64,000 nt of DNA from Chryseobacterium sp. (GTDB lineage Bacteria > Bacteroidota > Bacteroidia > Flavobacteriales > Weeksellaceae): contig JAITUA010000003.1 in assembly GCA_031286615.1 (NCBI GenBank), positions 124,001-188,000 of the forward strand. Reading direction: 5' to 3'. The notes beneath the pieces were generated by a model. The model was not told the origin of the DNA. It was given only the letters and a program-made list of their open reading frames with translations, and did not search any database. Within the stretch, counting starts at the first letter, position 1; each line of letters opens with the position of its first letter. The position numbers were made by a program, and so were the translations under genes. Positions 26,424 to 35,040 of the stretch are shown piece by piece.

Positions 26424-26455
26424 CTTGCATATAAGAAATATATTTTCTACTTTTG
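26424..26455 (+). promoter_or_regulatory. Promoter of the rpsF-rpsR(-rplI) operon
   Basis: CTTG at 26424-26427, 20 nt, then TACTTTTG at 26448-26455 (TAnnTTTG). Spacing is one longer than the usual 19. It lies 34 bp upstream of rpsF. Confidence 0.6.
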
Positions 26456-26489
26456 CACCTCGAAATAATTAACAAATTCATTTAACATT

Positions 26490-26831
26490 ATGAACAATTA
26501 CGAAACTGTTTTCATTTTAACTCCCGTTCTATCTGAGTCACAGGTAGAGGAAGCAGTGAACAAGTATGTAGATCTTATCAAAGAAAAGAACTGCGAAATC
26601 GTTGCTAAAGAAAACTGGGGATTAAAAAAATTAGCTTATCCTATCCAATTGAAAAAGAACGGGTTCTATACTCTAATCGAATTCAAAGGAGAAGGTAGTG
26701 TAGTAGCTGATCTAGAATTAGCATTTAAGCGTGACGAGAGAGTAATCCGTTACCTTACTACGAAACTTGACAAACATGCTGTTGAGTATGCTGTAACTAG
26801 AAGAACTAAAGTAAAAGCAGCTAAAGCTTAA
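26490..26831 (+). CDS. rpsF: 30S ribosomal protein bS6
   Basis: 113 residues, the complete bS6 fold: [10 protein letters not shown] at the N-terminus, [21 protein letters not shown], and [13 protein letters not shown] near the end. bS6 binds the central 16S rRNA domain together with bS18, the next gene. Normal length, Lys/Arg-rich tail ([11 protein letters not shown]). Confidence 0.97.
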   Translation: MNNYETVFILTPVLSESQVEEAVNKYVDLIKEKNCEIVAKENWGLKKLAYPIQLKKNGFYTLIEFKGEGSVVADLELAFKRDERVIRYLTTKLDKHAVEYAVTRRTKVKAAKA

Positions 26832-26863
26832 TTATTAACCCTATTTTTTAAAAAAGACAAGAC

Positions 26864-27166
26864 ATGGCAATAGATGAAATGGCTAAACAAGCCTCAGCTG
26901 GAGGAGAATCAGAAGTAAAATTCCTTACTCCGCTTGATATCAATACAAAATCTGAAAAGAAATATTGTAGATTCAAAAAATACGGAATTAAGCACGTTGA
27001 TTACAAAGATGCTGATTTCTTATTACAATTTGTAAACGAGCAAGGTAAAATCTTACCAAGAAGATACACTGGAACTTCTTTAAAATACCAAAGAAAAGTT
27101 TCTGCTGCTATCAAAAGAGCAAGACACCTTGCATTACTACCATACGTAGCTGACTTATTGAAATAA
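26864..27166 (+). CDS. rpsR: 30S ribosomal protein bS18
   Basis: 100 residues. [33 protein letters not shown] and [13 protein letters not shown] are the diagnostic bS18 blocks. The N-terminal 20 residues are an acidic extension. It partners bS6 in the small subunit and follows rpsF with a 32-bp gap. A terminator-like hairpin follows directly. Confidence 0.97.
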   Translation: MAIDEMAKQASAGGESEVKFLTPLDINTKSEKKYCRFKKYGIKHVDYKDADFLLQFVNEQGKILPRRYTGTSLKYQRKVSAAIKRARHLALLPYVADLLK

Positions 27167-27180
27167 GACAAAAAATAAAT

Positions 27181-27206
27181 AAAAGAAGAGGGTAACCTCT
27201 TCTTTT
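27181..27206 (+). terminator. Hairpin between rpsR and rplI
   Basis: AAAAGAAGAGG (27181-27191), loop GTAA, CCTCTTCTTTT (27196-27206), an 11-bp perfect stem with a T-rich 3' arm. It could terminate or attenuate transcription before rplI. Confidence 0.75.
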
Positions 27207-27241
27207 GTTGCTGAATAAATAATTAATTCTAACGAAATTGA

Positions 27242-27326
27242 GATTTTAAATTTTAGATTCTGGATTTTAGATTTTTTAAATTTCTACATCTTTGAATTTT
27301 TCAATCTTTTAATTTTTCAATCTTAA
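27242..27326. repeat. Heptad then octad repeats upstream of rplI
   Basis: From 27242 the sequence runs in 7-mers GATTTTA, AATTTTA, GATTCTG, GATTTTA, GATTTTT. From 27295 it runs in 8-mers AATTTTTC, AATCTTTT, AATTTTTC, AATCTTAA, ending about 14 bp before the rplI start codon. Confidence 0.6.
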
Positions 27327-27340
27327 AACGGACAACAACA

Positions 27341-27844
27341 ATGGAAATTATCCTAAAAAAAGACGTAGAAAACTTAGGACTTGAGTTTGATACAGTAAAC
27401 GTAAAGCCAGGTTATGCTAGAAACTTCTTAATTCCTCAAGGAATTGCTCTTTTAGCTACACCTAAAAACAAAGCTGCTTTAGAAGCTACATTAGAAGCTA
27501 GAAAAGAAGAAGAAGCTAAATTAATCGCTGCTGCTAACGCTGTAGTTGAGCAATTGAAGAAAACTTCTATCACTATTCCTGCAAAAGTAGGTACTGGTGA
27601 TAAATTATTCGGATCTATCAACAATGCTGATTTATCTGCTGCTTTAGAAAAAGCTGGTGTTTCTGTAGAGAAAAAATACATCAAGATTCCTGGTAACACG
27701 ATTAAAAGAACTGGTAAATTCTCAGCTCTTATCAGACTTCACAGAAATGTTGAGTACAACTACGAGTTTGACATCGTTTCTGATGCTCCAGTTGTAGCTG
27801 CTCCTGCTGCTAAGAAGGAAGAAGCTAAATCTGAAGAAGCTTAA
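27341..27844 (+). CDS. rplI: 50S ribosomal protein bL9
   Basis: 167 residues. The N-domain MEIILKKDVENLGLEFDTV and VKPGYARNFLIPQGIA carry the bL9 signature. A long connecting helix follows (about 45-75), then the C-domain with a Gly-rich turn GTGDKLFGSINNADL. The last ~20 residues (AKKEEAKSEEA) are an Ala/Glu/Lys-rich tail beyond the usual length. The gene follows rpsR but is separated by a hairpin and repeats, so it may be partly uncoupled from rpsF-rpsR. Confidence 0.96.
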   Translation: MEIILKKDVENLGLEFDTVNVKPGYARNFLIPQGIALLATPKNKAALEATLEARKEEEAKLIAAANAVVEQLKKTSITIPAKVGTGDKLFGSINNADLSAALEKAGVSVEKKYIKIPGNTIKRTGKFSALIRLHRNVEYNYEFDIVSDAPVVAAPAAKKEEAKSEEA

Positions 27845-27874
27845 TAAGCAAACGAGAATTTCTCACAATACAAG

Positions 27875-27904
27875 ACCACTTCATTCATTTGAAGTGGTTT
27901 TTTT
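27875..27904 (+). terminator. Terminator after rplI
   Basis: ACCACTTCA (27875-27883) / TGAAGTGGT (27890-27898) with a 6-nt loop, followed by a T-run to 27904. Confidence 0.9.
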
Positions 27905-27951
27905 GTTCGTAAAAATAGAACATGTAGGTTGTTGATTAGGCAAATGATAAA

Positions 27952-28025
27952 CTACCCCGTCTTTTTGCTTTGCAAAAATCCATCCCATCAAAGAAGGAGG
28001 AATTCAGGGGATCCTAACTTATAGT
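27952..28025. repeat. Probable dispersed intergenic repeat
   Basis: The segment includes CCCCGTC, the hairpin TTTTTGC-TTT-GCAAAAA (27962-27978 region) and a C/A/G-rich stretch CCATCCC-ATCAAAG-AAGGAGG. It lies between the rplI terminator and the AraC gene, and no reading frame is credible. Its repeat nature is inferred from its composition and internal symmetry only. Confidence 0.35.
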
Positions 28026-28113
28026 ATTTCTGATATGCCTGTAATTAAACTCAAATAGCAGCAATTTACAACACACATTCCGGACCCCTCAAACCCTCAA
28101 ACACACCCACTCA

Positions 28114-28917
28114 TCACTTATCCCCTCTCAGTTTCTGCTGATATTCCGTAGGAGCAATCCCGATTACTTTTTTGAAAATATTACTAAAAGACGACAGGCT
28201 ATTATATCCTACCATCATCGCTATTTCATACATATTGTATTTTCCTTCCAGCATCAGTTCAAGGGAACGGGTAATCCGTAATGCCCGCAGAAAGCGGACG
28301 TAATTCATGCCCAGAATCTCTTTAAATTTCCTCGAAAGGGTTCTGGTACTCATCCCGAATTCTTTTGCCGTAGATTCTATGGTAAGAGGCTTCTCAAGGT
28401 TTGCATGAATATATCTTGCAATCTTCAGTAAAGTTTCATCTTTTGGGAAAGGATGCTGTATCGGGAAAGCCAGATGTTTATTCTTTTTTTCCTGTAAAAC
28501 ACCTTTAAGAGCTTTGAGAAAATAATATTTAGAGCCATCATTTTTTGTAATTTTCCCATCCCAGTCTTTAGTATGGAAAATCATCTCCCGAAGCAAATTA
28601 TTGACGGAATAAATATTAATTTCATCAAAAAAGCCATTTTCATTTTCTTCTTTCTTAAAATAAAAGTTATATAAATCAACTTTCGGACTGGTAGAAAAAA
28701 TATAGTGAGGTGTACCTGCAGGAATCCACATAAAGCACCTTGCGGGAAGATACCAGTGCCTCTGATCTGTAAAAACATGTACAATACCTCCTTCTGCATA
28801 TACTAATTGTGCAGAACTGTGATAATGGATATCCGTTGTTACATTGCCTGTGAGGACGTGATAGATATAAAATTCGGCATCATCCTCTTCTACTGCTTCA
28901 AAATGGCTGTCATTCAT
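28114..28917 (-). CDS. AraC-family transcriptional regulator
   Basis: 267 residues. The N-terminal cupin sensor (about 10-110) has HYHSSAQLVYAEGG and WIPAGTPHYI. The C-terminal double helix-turn-helix (about 165-262) begins ARYIHANLEKPLTIESTAKEFGMS and ends with VGYNSLSSFSNIFKKVIGIAPTEYQ (in parts), the usual AraC second-helix motif. It is divergent from the TolC/HlyD/MFS efflux genes across a 136-bp gap, so control of that operon in response to a small molecule is likely. The inducer is unknown. Confidence 0.9.
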   Translation of the reverse strand: MNDSHFEAVEEDDAEFYIYHVLTGNVTTDIHYHSSAQLVYAEGGIVHVFTDQRHWYLPARCFMWIPAGTPHYIFSTSPKVDLYNFYFKKEENENGFFDEINIYSVNNLLREMIFHTKDWDGKITKNDGSKYYFLKALKGVLQEKKNKHLAFPIQHPFPKDETLLKIARYIHANLEKPLTIESTAKEFGMSTRTLSRKFKEILGMNYVRFLRALRITRSLELMLEGKYNMYEIAMMVGYNSLSSFSNIFKKVIGIAPTEYQQKLRGDK

Positions 28918-29004
28918 GAATTAAAGATAAGAAGAATTTTCAAATTGGCGTAAATGAGCAAATCTTTTTCTGTTTTCACAAATCAGGTACTATGCTTGTC
29001 GTCG

Positions 29005-29012
29005 TAACTTTG
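29005..29012 (+). promoter_or_regulatory. -7 box of the efflux operon
   Basis: TAACTTTG matches TAnnTTTG, 42 bp before the TolC ATG. No good -33 box is seen at 19 nt, as might be expected for an activator-dependent promoter. Confidence 0.45.
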
Positions 29013-29053
29013 CTGCATCAAAATCATTTTAGCAAAAATCCTTTAATTAATTT

Positions 29054-30388
29054 ATGAATATCATATTTAACGCATGCCGGTATCTGTGCATTGCGTTGTG
29101 CTTATTATTGAGCAGTTTTTTACATTCACAGATGATAGATTACCAACGTCTCGGCTTACAGCAAGCTGTGGAGATTGGTCTGAAAAACAACAAAAATATA
29201 CAGATAAGTCATCTAAAACATGAAATGTCCGCTACCAAAGAGAAAGATCTCAAAATGGAAAAGCTTCCGGACATTGAATTTCATACCAGCTATACCCAGG
29301 TAACCAATTTGTATCAGCACCAGAATGGCGTATTTAACAAAGCAACAAAGTATGATGCCATCAATGGCATGTATGACTTCACACTATCTGCTTCAATTCC
29401 GGTGTATATGGGTGGAAAAATAAAGAATACTGAAAAGAAAGCGGCAATTGACACTGAAATTTCAGCCTTAAGAACGCATCTGGACGAGAGACAGCTTACC
29501 ATGGAGATCATCACGGCTTTTCTGCAGATCCACCATTTAAAGGAACAGCAGAGTCTCATTAATGATAAAATGAAGGAAGATTCTGTCAACATCAAACAGG
29601 TAAAAGCTCTTAAAGCCAACGGTGTTGTAACAGTGAATGAAGTATTGAGAACTTCTTTGCAGCTTTCCAATCATAAAATGAGCTGGACAGAGCTGGATAA
29701 CGATATTCAGATTGCAGAACATAAGCTGAAAACGATTCTTTCCCTGCCTGAAGATCAGGAAATGCATGTGAATACGGAAGATCTTATTTCAGACAATGCT
29801 GCAATTCCTTATGTTGATGAATTGACTGAAACGGCTTTAAATAAAAATGAGTCCGTTGAAATCACCCACAAAAATCTTTCACTGAAAGAACTGGATCAAA
29901 AAATCACCAAAGCGAATTATTTACCCAAAATTACAGCAGGCGGAGAATATTTTTTAAAGTACCCGAATATGATGTTTTTCCCTCCTGAACCTTATGCATA
30001 TCGCCTGGGAATGATGGGCGTGAATCTTACTTATCCTATTGAAAATCTGTATAAGAATAAATACAAAATGCAGGAAGCACGGGAAAATATAGATCTTGCC
30101 AAACTTCAGATAGCGGAAAATGAAGAAAAAATAAGACACAATGTATATGAAGCTTACAAAAAGTTTGAAGAAACAGACCAGAAGGTGAAAATTGCTGAAG
30201 AAGCGATTGACCAGGCGAAAGAAAATTATCGCATTGTAAGAACAAAATATGCGAACAAACTAAGCCTTATCACTGAACTGATAGATGCCGACAATACTTA
30301 TCTGGAGGCAGAATCCAACCTTATTTCCATAAAAATAAACAGACAACTTAAATATTACCAACTCCAATATACGATTGGAAACTTATAA
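29054..30388 (+). CDS. TolC-family outer-membrane efflux protein
   Basis: 444 residues with an N-terminal signal segment ending LLLSSFLHSQ. Two repeats of long amphipathic alpha-helices separated by beta segments (first around 35-230, second around 240-440) are typical of TolC channels. ASVPVYMGGK-like motif IPVYMGGKIKN and AYKKFEETDQKV are recognisable. It forms the outer-membrane exit duct for the HlyD-type adaptor encoded 5 bp downstream. Confidence 0.9.
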   Translation: MNIIFNACRYLCIALCLLLSSFLHSQMIDYQRLGLQQAVEIGLKNNKNIQISHLKHEMSATKEKDLKMEKLPDIEFHTSYTQVTNLYQHQNGVFNKATKYDAINGMYDFTLSASIPVYMGGKIKNTEKKAAIDTEISALRTHLDERQLTMEIITAFLQIHHLKEQQSLINDKMKEDSVNIKQVKALKANGVVTVNEVLRTSLQLSNHKMSWTELDNDIQIAEHKLKTILSLPEDQEMHVNTEDLISDNAAIPYVDELTETALNKNESVEITHKNLSLKELDQKITKANYLPKITAGGEYFLKYPNMMFFPPEPYAYRLGMMGVNLTYPIENLYKNKYKMQEARENIDLAKLQIAENEEKIRHNVYEAYKKFEETDQKVKIAEEAIDQAKENYRIVRTKYANKLSLITELIDADNTYLEAESNLISIKINRQLKYYQLQYTIGNL

Positions 30389-30393
30389 AAACT

Positions 30394-31440
30394 ATGGCAC
30401 AGAAACAACTGACACAAAAGGAAAAAAGAATCAACAAGTCCATTACTCTACTGGCCTGGATCCTGATCATCAGCGGAATTACGGGAATGGTCAGTTTTTA
30501 TCTTTTTTCAAGAAAGAATGTCACTACCAACGATGCACAGATCGAACAATATATCACGCCTGTATCCAGCAAGGTTTCGGGGTTTATCAAAACGATAAAG
30601 TTTAATGAAAATCAGTTTGTACATAAAGGTGATACTTTAATCATCATAGACAACAGAGAGTTTGTGAACCAGGTACAAATGGCAGAAGCCAATCTCCACG
30701 CCAATACAGCTACCATCAGCACTATTGAAAGCGGCGTCAATACCAAAGAAAGCGACACAAAGATTATTGATGCTAAAATTGCTTCTGCAAGAATTGATAT
30801 CTGGAGAACGGAGCAGGATTATAAAAGATATAAAAACTTACTGTCCGAAGATGCTGCTACCGAACAGGAATTTGAGAATGTAAAGGCATCATATGAACAG
30901 TCAAAAGCCAATCTTCTGGCACTGGAACAGCAAAAAAATGCAGTAAGAGCCGGAGCCAGCGAGCAGCAGACAAAGGTTGCTCCTGTTAAAAGCCAGATTC
31001 AGCAGAGTAATGCGAGTCTGAGTAATGCGAAACTTTATCTTTCTTATACAGTGATTACCGCTCCTTATGATGGATGGGTCGGGAAAAAGACTATTCAGGA
31101 AGGGCAATTGATTAAGGAAGGTCAGGCTTTAATACAAATTGTCAGCAAAGAAAAATGGATCATTGCCAATTACAAAGAAACACAGCTTGGACAGATTGAC
31201 CAGAATCAGGAAGTCATCATTACTGCAGATGCATATCCCGATGTAGAGTTTAAAGGAAAAATACTTTCCGTTTCTCCTGCATCAGGGTCTCAGTTTTCTT
31301 TGGTAAAACCGGATAATGCCACCGGAAACTTTGTGAAAATTGAACAAAGATTTCCTGTGAAAATTATTCTTGACAACAATAAAGACAACGAAAAACTGCT
31401 TTCCGGAATGAATGTTCTGGTAAGCGCGAAGAAGATATAA
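30394..31440 (+). CDS. HlyD-family membrane-fusion adaptor (EmrA-like)
   Basis: 348 residues. A single membrane segment lies near residues 19-41 (LLAWILIISGITGMVSFYLF). The N-terminal lipoyl half is VTTNDAQIEQYITPVSSKVSGF, an alpha-helical hairpin occupies about 95-210, and the C-terminal lipoyl half and barrel contain ITAPYDGWVGKKTIQEGQ and VSPASGSQFSL. This is the EmrA pattern of the tripartite drug exporters. It follows the TolC gene with a 5-bp gap. Confidence 0.92.
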   Translation: MAQKQLTQKEKRINKSITLLAWILIISGITGMVSFYLFSRKNVTTNDAQIEQYITPVSSKVSGFIKTIKFNENQFVHKGDTLIIIDNREFVNQVQMAEANLHANTATISTIESGVNTKESDTKIIDAKIASARIDIWRTEQDYKRYKNLLSEDAATEQEFENVKASYEQSKANLLALEQQKNAVRAGASEQQTKVAPVKSQIQQSNASLSNAKLYLSYTVITAPYDGWVGKKTIQEGQLIKEGQALIQIVSKEKWIIANYKETQLGQIDQNQEVIITADAYPDVEFKGKILSVSPASGSQFSLVKPDNATGNFVKIEQRFPVKIILDNNKDNEKLLSGMNVLVSAKKI

Positions 31441-31457
31441 GTTTGAGCGTTGGAGGG

Positions 31458-31497
31458 TTTTAGAGTTTTAGAGTTTTAGAGTTTTAGAGTTTTAGAG
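31458..31497. repeat. Perfect 8-bp tandem repeat, five copies
   Basis: TTTTAGAG is repeated five times without error between the adaptor gene and the MFS gene. Confidence 0.9.
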
Positions 31498-31554
31498 TGC
31501 AAAATTACCTTCCGTTCAATATATTTCAGACTTTACAATTAAATTATTTTTTTA

Positions 31555-31659
31555 GCGAAAAGACAGGACTGCAAAATAGCGAATCTGCAAATTTTTTCTT
31601 AAGCACATTTGCCATTTTACCTTTTACTTTTACACCTTGCACTTTTGTCTTTTCGCATT
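31555..31659. repeat. Inverted repeat with internal heptad array
   Basis: GCGAAAAGACA (31555-31565) is inverted as TGTCTTTTCGC (31646-31656). Between them, 31611-31659 reads in 7-mers GCCATTT, TACCTTT, TACTTTT, ACACCTT, GCACTTT, TGTCTTT, TCGCATT. Confidence 0.6.
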
Positions 31660-31732
31660 TTTAAATTCAGGCACAGCCGCGAATTTGCTATCTGCCTTTT
31701 TAGCATTCTTGAATTAATGCTTTCAAAAAATT

Positions 31733-33295
31733 ATGCAACACAATACAGTTTATCATAAATGGGTACCACAATGGCTGAAACTGCCGCTTCTTATACTGGC
31801 ATTGTTTCCCCACCTGATGTTGCTGTCGCTTTTACATTCAAACAGCGCCTTCACATCTTCCTTTATGGATGTCGATTCAGATGACATTCAGTATTTAATG
31901 ATTTTGATGTATGGGACATTTGTGGTTACCCTTTTAGTTATACAAAGATTTATGGCTTATTTCAGCGTGAAATATTACGTTCTGCTGATGGCTTCCATTT
32001 CTGTGATTATCCTTTATGTTTTATCGGTAACACATGATTATCATGTTATTCTGGTGATCCGGTTTTTAGAAGGAATTTTCGGGCTGCTGGAAGGTGCTAT
32101 TTTCCTTCCTCTGATTATTGCCGAACTAAAAACAAGACATGCCAAAGTAGTAGCTTATCTTTTTATGTATACCATCATGCTGACAGGAGGAACAATAACC
32201 ACTTCCCTATTAAAATCAAGTATTGAAAACTATGACTTCCAGCATATGATCCTGATGATGGCCTACTTTCATGTATTTGTACTGATAATCGGTATTGCTT
32301 TATTCAACAGAAACAGGTTCTTTCCTAAAAAACCTTTATATCAATTGGATATTACCAGCTGGTTTTTACTTTGGGTATGTCTGCAGGCTGGCGGTTATGC
32401 CATTATTTATGGTAAAAGACTGATGTGGTTAGAATCTGATACCATAATCATGTGTCTGTTTATATTTCTGATTTCGGGAGGATTATTCATGCTTAAACAA
32501 AGAAATTCCAGAAGACCACTGTTTCATTTTGAAGTTTTCAGCTCAAAAAATGTGATTGCCGGAATGATCCTGTTTTTTATCTTTTATCTGATCCGATCCG
32601 GATTGAATAATGTATACAGCATCATGGCCACCGTGTGGAAATGGCCTTGGGATTATATTGTAAACATCCAGTACTGGAATGTGGCAGGAACTCTTCTGGG
32701 AATATTATTATCAGGAATCTGTCTGGTTCGGGGAGTTTCATCGAGAATTGTTTTCTTTACAGGATTTCTTTTACTCGCCATCGACTGTGCATGGTTTACC
32801 TACACTTTTTATCCGGACACTACCCTTTCAACGATTTGTCCGCCCTTATTTCTGCAAGGAGTTGCTCAGGGATTATTATTTACTCCGCTTGTTTTCTTTT
32901 TGATTTCAGCAACACCGGAAGAATATGTTGCTAATGCTACAGCTTTAGGGACAACAACCCGTTTCTGGACAACGGCTATCGGCTATGCTTTGATGCAAAA
33001 TCTCATGCTTTTTTTAACTTTAAAACATTCTGATACACTTAGTGCCAATTTTACAGACACCAATCCTGTTTTCTACAGTCAATGGACTCAGCTTTTCGGG
33101 GCCAACATTTCAAAACTGTCTGTGAATGATTCTTTATCCATGACAACAGGAGCTTTTAAGACTAAAATTACTGCACAATCTATTCTCCTTTCCAATATGG
33201 AAATTTTTACCGGACTTTTCTGGCTGGCATTTATTACTGCACTTTGCTTACTGCTTTATCATCCTGCAAAAATAGCTGTGCGAAATATTATGTAA
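31733..33295 (+). CDS. MFS transporter, DHA2 / EmrB-QacA type, about 14 TM
   Basis: 520 residues, predominantly hydrophobic, with about 14 membrane segments and the loop motif RFLEGIFGLLEGAIFLPL of the DHA2 drug-H+ antiporters. QGVAQGLLFTPLVFFLI lies near helix 11. It would be the inner-membrane pump working with the HlyD adaptor and TolC channel. A 292-bp repeat-filled gap separates it from the adaptor, so the operon may be interrupted or the repeat tolerated. Substrate unknown. Confidence 0.88.
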   Translation: MQHNTVYHKWVPQWLKLPLLILALFPHLMLLSLLHSNSAFTSSFMDVDSDDIQYLMILMYGTFVVTLLVIQRFMAYFSVKYYVLLMASISVIILYVLSVTHDYHVILVIRFLEGIFGLLEGAIFLPLIIAELKTRHAKVVAYLFMYTIMLTGGTITTSLLKSSIENYDFQHMILMMAYFHVFVLIIGIALFNRNRFFPKKPLYQLDITSWFLLWVCLQAGGYAIIYGKRLMWLESDTIIMCLFIFLISGGLFMLKQRNSRRPLFHFEVFSSKNVIAGMILFFIFYLIRSGLNNVYSIMATVWKWPWDYIVNIQYWNVAGTLLGILLSGICLVRGVSSRIVFFTGFLLLAIDCAWFTYTFYPDTTLSTICPPLFLQGVAQGLLFTPLVFFLISATPEEYVANATALGTTTRFWTTAIGYALMQNLMLFLTLKHSDTLSANFTDTNPVFYSQWTQLFGANISKLSVNDSLSMTTGAFKTKITAQSILLSNMEIFTGLFWLAFITALCLLLYHPAKIAVRNIM

Positions 33296-33301
33296 AGGAA
33301 A

Positions 33302-33336
33302 GAAGCTGGAGGCTGGAAGATTGAAGCTACTGAAGA
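33302..33336. repeat. Heptad repeat of GAAGCTG type
   Basis: Five 7-mers: GAAGCTG, GAGGCTG, GAAGATT, GAAGCTA, CTGAAGA, directly after the MFS gene. The same unit occurs at 58783-58817 and inverted at 58883-58910. Confidence 0.7.
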
Positions 33337-33371
33337 CATAAATAACAAATAGATTCGGATAAGACAGTTTC

Positions 33372-33503
33372 TTAAACGCAAGGAATACGCTAAGGGGTAT
33401 AAAATGACATGAATGTTTTACGTTCGCTAAGGCATTTCATTCACTTATGTACACAATGAATGAACTCTGCTAAGTGTCAACGCCTTTGCGAACTTTGTGT
33501 TAA
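33372..33503. repeat. 132-bp element with imperfect terminal inverted repeats
   Basis: Left end TTAAACGCAAGG...CGCTAAGG (33372-33395) and right end GCCTTTGCG..TTGTGTTAA (33482-33503) are imperfect inverted copies. An internal CGCTAAGGC copy lies near 33428. The gap 33296-33630 (335 bp) holds this element and the heptad repeat; no gene is seen in it. Confidence 0.5.
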
Positions 33504-33630
33504 ATTTAAATTAAGTGATAAACTTACTGTTTCTAACTCTCATTTTCTCCCCACTTTGGCCGGTTTATTGTTCGTATTTCTCAAGCAGCAATATTGCATA
33601 AAACACTACGTTTAATACAAAAGCTTACGA

Positions 33631-34992
33631 ATGGAAATTGAAAGAATTTTACTGAGCCAAAGAGATTTTTTTAAAACACAGCAAACCAAAAGTCCTGCTT
33701 TTCGGAAAATGTATCTTGAAAAGCTTAAAAACCTTATTATTTCCAATGAAAATATGCTGTATGAAGCAATTAGCAAAGATTTTGGAAAATCAAAGTTTGA
33801 TACTTTCACAACAGAGCTATCCTTCATTCTGAATGATATTAGTTATTATATCAAAAACTTAAAATCTCTTTCAAAGCCTCAAAAAGTAAGAACCAATCTT
33901 GTTAACCAGCTCGGAAACAGCAAAGTGTATGCTGATCCTCTTGGTTGTGTCCTGGTAATCGGAGCCTGGAATTATCCTTATCAGCTCTCCCTTTCTCCCA
34001 TTATTGCTGCAATGGCTGCCGGAAACTGCTGTATTCTTAAGCCTAGCGAAATCGCTGAAAATACAATGAAAGCGATGGCATCCATTATCAATGAAAATTT
34101 TCCATCCAACTATTTGTATGTCTATGAAGGAGGTATTGAAGAAACAACTTCTCTTTTACAATTAAGATTTGACAAAATATTTTTTACAGGAAGTACAAAG
34201 GTCGGAAAGATTGTTTATAAAGCGGCTGCAGAACATTTAACTCCTGTAACGTTGGAACTGGGTGGAAAATCTCCGGCTATCGTCACCAAAAATGCCAATC
34301 TTGAAATAGCTGCAAAAAGAATTGTATGGGGTAAATTTCTCAACGCCGGACAAACCTGTGTAGCTCCCGATTATTTGCTGGTAGAAGAAACCATTCAGGA
34401 GCAGTTTTTGGAAATGCTCAGAAAATATATCAAAGAATTCAAATATGATCAGGATTCTGAACAGTATACAAAAATCATTAATCAACGAAATTTCCAGCGT
34501 CTTGTGCATCTTATTGATAAAGGAAAAATCTATTCCGGAGGAAATTTTGATGAGGAAAAACTTTACATTGAGCCTACTATTCTCAACCGTATAGATTGGA
34601 ATGATGAAATCATGCAGGAAGAAATTTTCGGTCCGTTGCTGCCTGTTATCAGTTTTCAGAGTTACAATGCGGCACTCAACACTATTATAGAGCTTGAAAA
34701 ACCGTTGGCGGCTTATCTTTTTACCAATGATTCGGAAGAAAAAGAAAACTTTACCCGGAAACTATCTTTTGGAGGTGGCTGCATCAATGATACGGTGATG
34801 CATTTGAGCAATGACCATCTGCCATTTGGAGGCGTAGGAAGTTCAGGAATAGGAAATTATCATGGAAAATATGGTTTTGAAACCTTCTCACATCAAAAAG
34901 CCGTTCTTGAAAAAGCCACTTGGGGTGAGCCGAACATCAAATATCCACCTTATTCTGAGAAAAAATTAAGCTGGATTAAAAAATTAATGTAA
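33631..34992 (+). CDS. Aldehyde dehydrogenase (ALDH3-like)
   Basis: 453 residues, the short ALDH form without an N-terminal extension, as in class 3 fatty/benzaldehyde or coniferyl-aldehyde dehydrogenases. NAD(P)-binding is suggested by FFTGSTKVGK. The general base is Glu209 in LELGGKSP and the catalytic Cys243 lies in NAGQTCVAPDY. EEIFGPLLP and PFGGVGSSG complete the signature. It would oxidise aldehydes to acids in the cytosol; the natural substrate is not evident. It is monocistronic, with a shared terminator downstream. Confidence 0.92.
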   Translation: MEIERILLSQRDFFKTQQTKSPAFRKMYLEKLKNLIISNENMLYEAISKDFGKSKFDTFTTELSFILNDISYYIKNLKSLSKPQKVRTNLVNQLGNSKVYADPLGCVLVIGAWNYPYQLSLSPIIAAMAAGNCCILKPSEIAENTMKAMASIINENFPSNYLYVYEGGIEETTSLLQLRFDKIFFTGSTKVGKIVYKAAAEHLTPVTLELGGKSPAIVTKNANLEIAAKRIVWGKFLNAGQTCVAPDYLLVEETIQEQFLEMLRKYIKEFKYDQDSEQYTKIINQRNFQRLVHLIDKGKIYSGGNFDEEKLYIEPTILNRIDWNDEIMQEEIFGPLLPVISFQSYNAALNTIIELEKPLAAYLFTNDSEEKENFTRKLSFGGGCINDTVMHLSNDHLPFGGVGSSGIGNYHGKYGFETFSHQKAVLEKATWGEPNIKYPPYSEKKLSWIKKLM

Positions 34993-35008
34993 TACTCATA
35001 AAAATAAA

Positions 35009-35037
35009 AAACTGCCTCATTTCTGAAGCAGTTTTTT
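35009..35037 (+). terminator. Bidirectional terminator between ALDH and thioredoxin-like gene
   Basis: AAACTGCCTCA (35009-35019) / TGAAGCAGTTT (35024-35034) with one mismatch and a T-run. The A-run at left serves the convergent gene ending at 35041. Confidence 0.88.
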
Positions 35038-35040
35038 ATT

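Noticed and set aside
27181-27340. Riboswitch or ribosomal-protein leader before rplI
   Set aside because: Only a simple terminator-type hairpin and low-complexity repeats are visible, with no conserved aptamer-like structure.
31458-31497. CRISPR array
   Set aside because: The units are 8 bp and directly abutted with no spacers, and no cas genes are present.
33296-33630. Gene in the 335-bp gap after the MFS transporter
   Set aside because: Stops in all frames and clear repeat structure; no initiation signal was seen.
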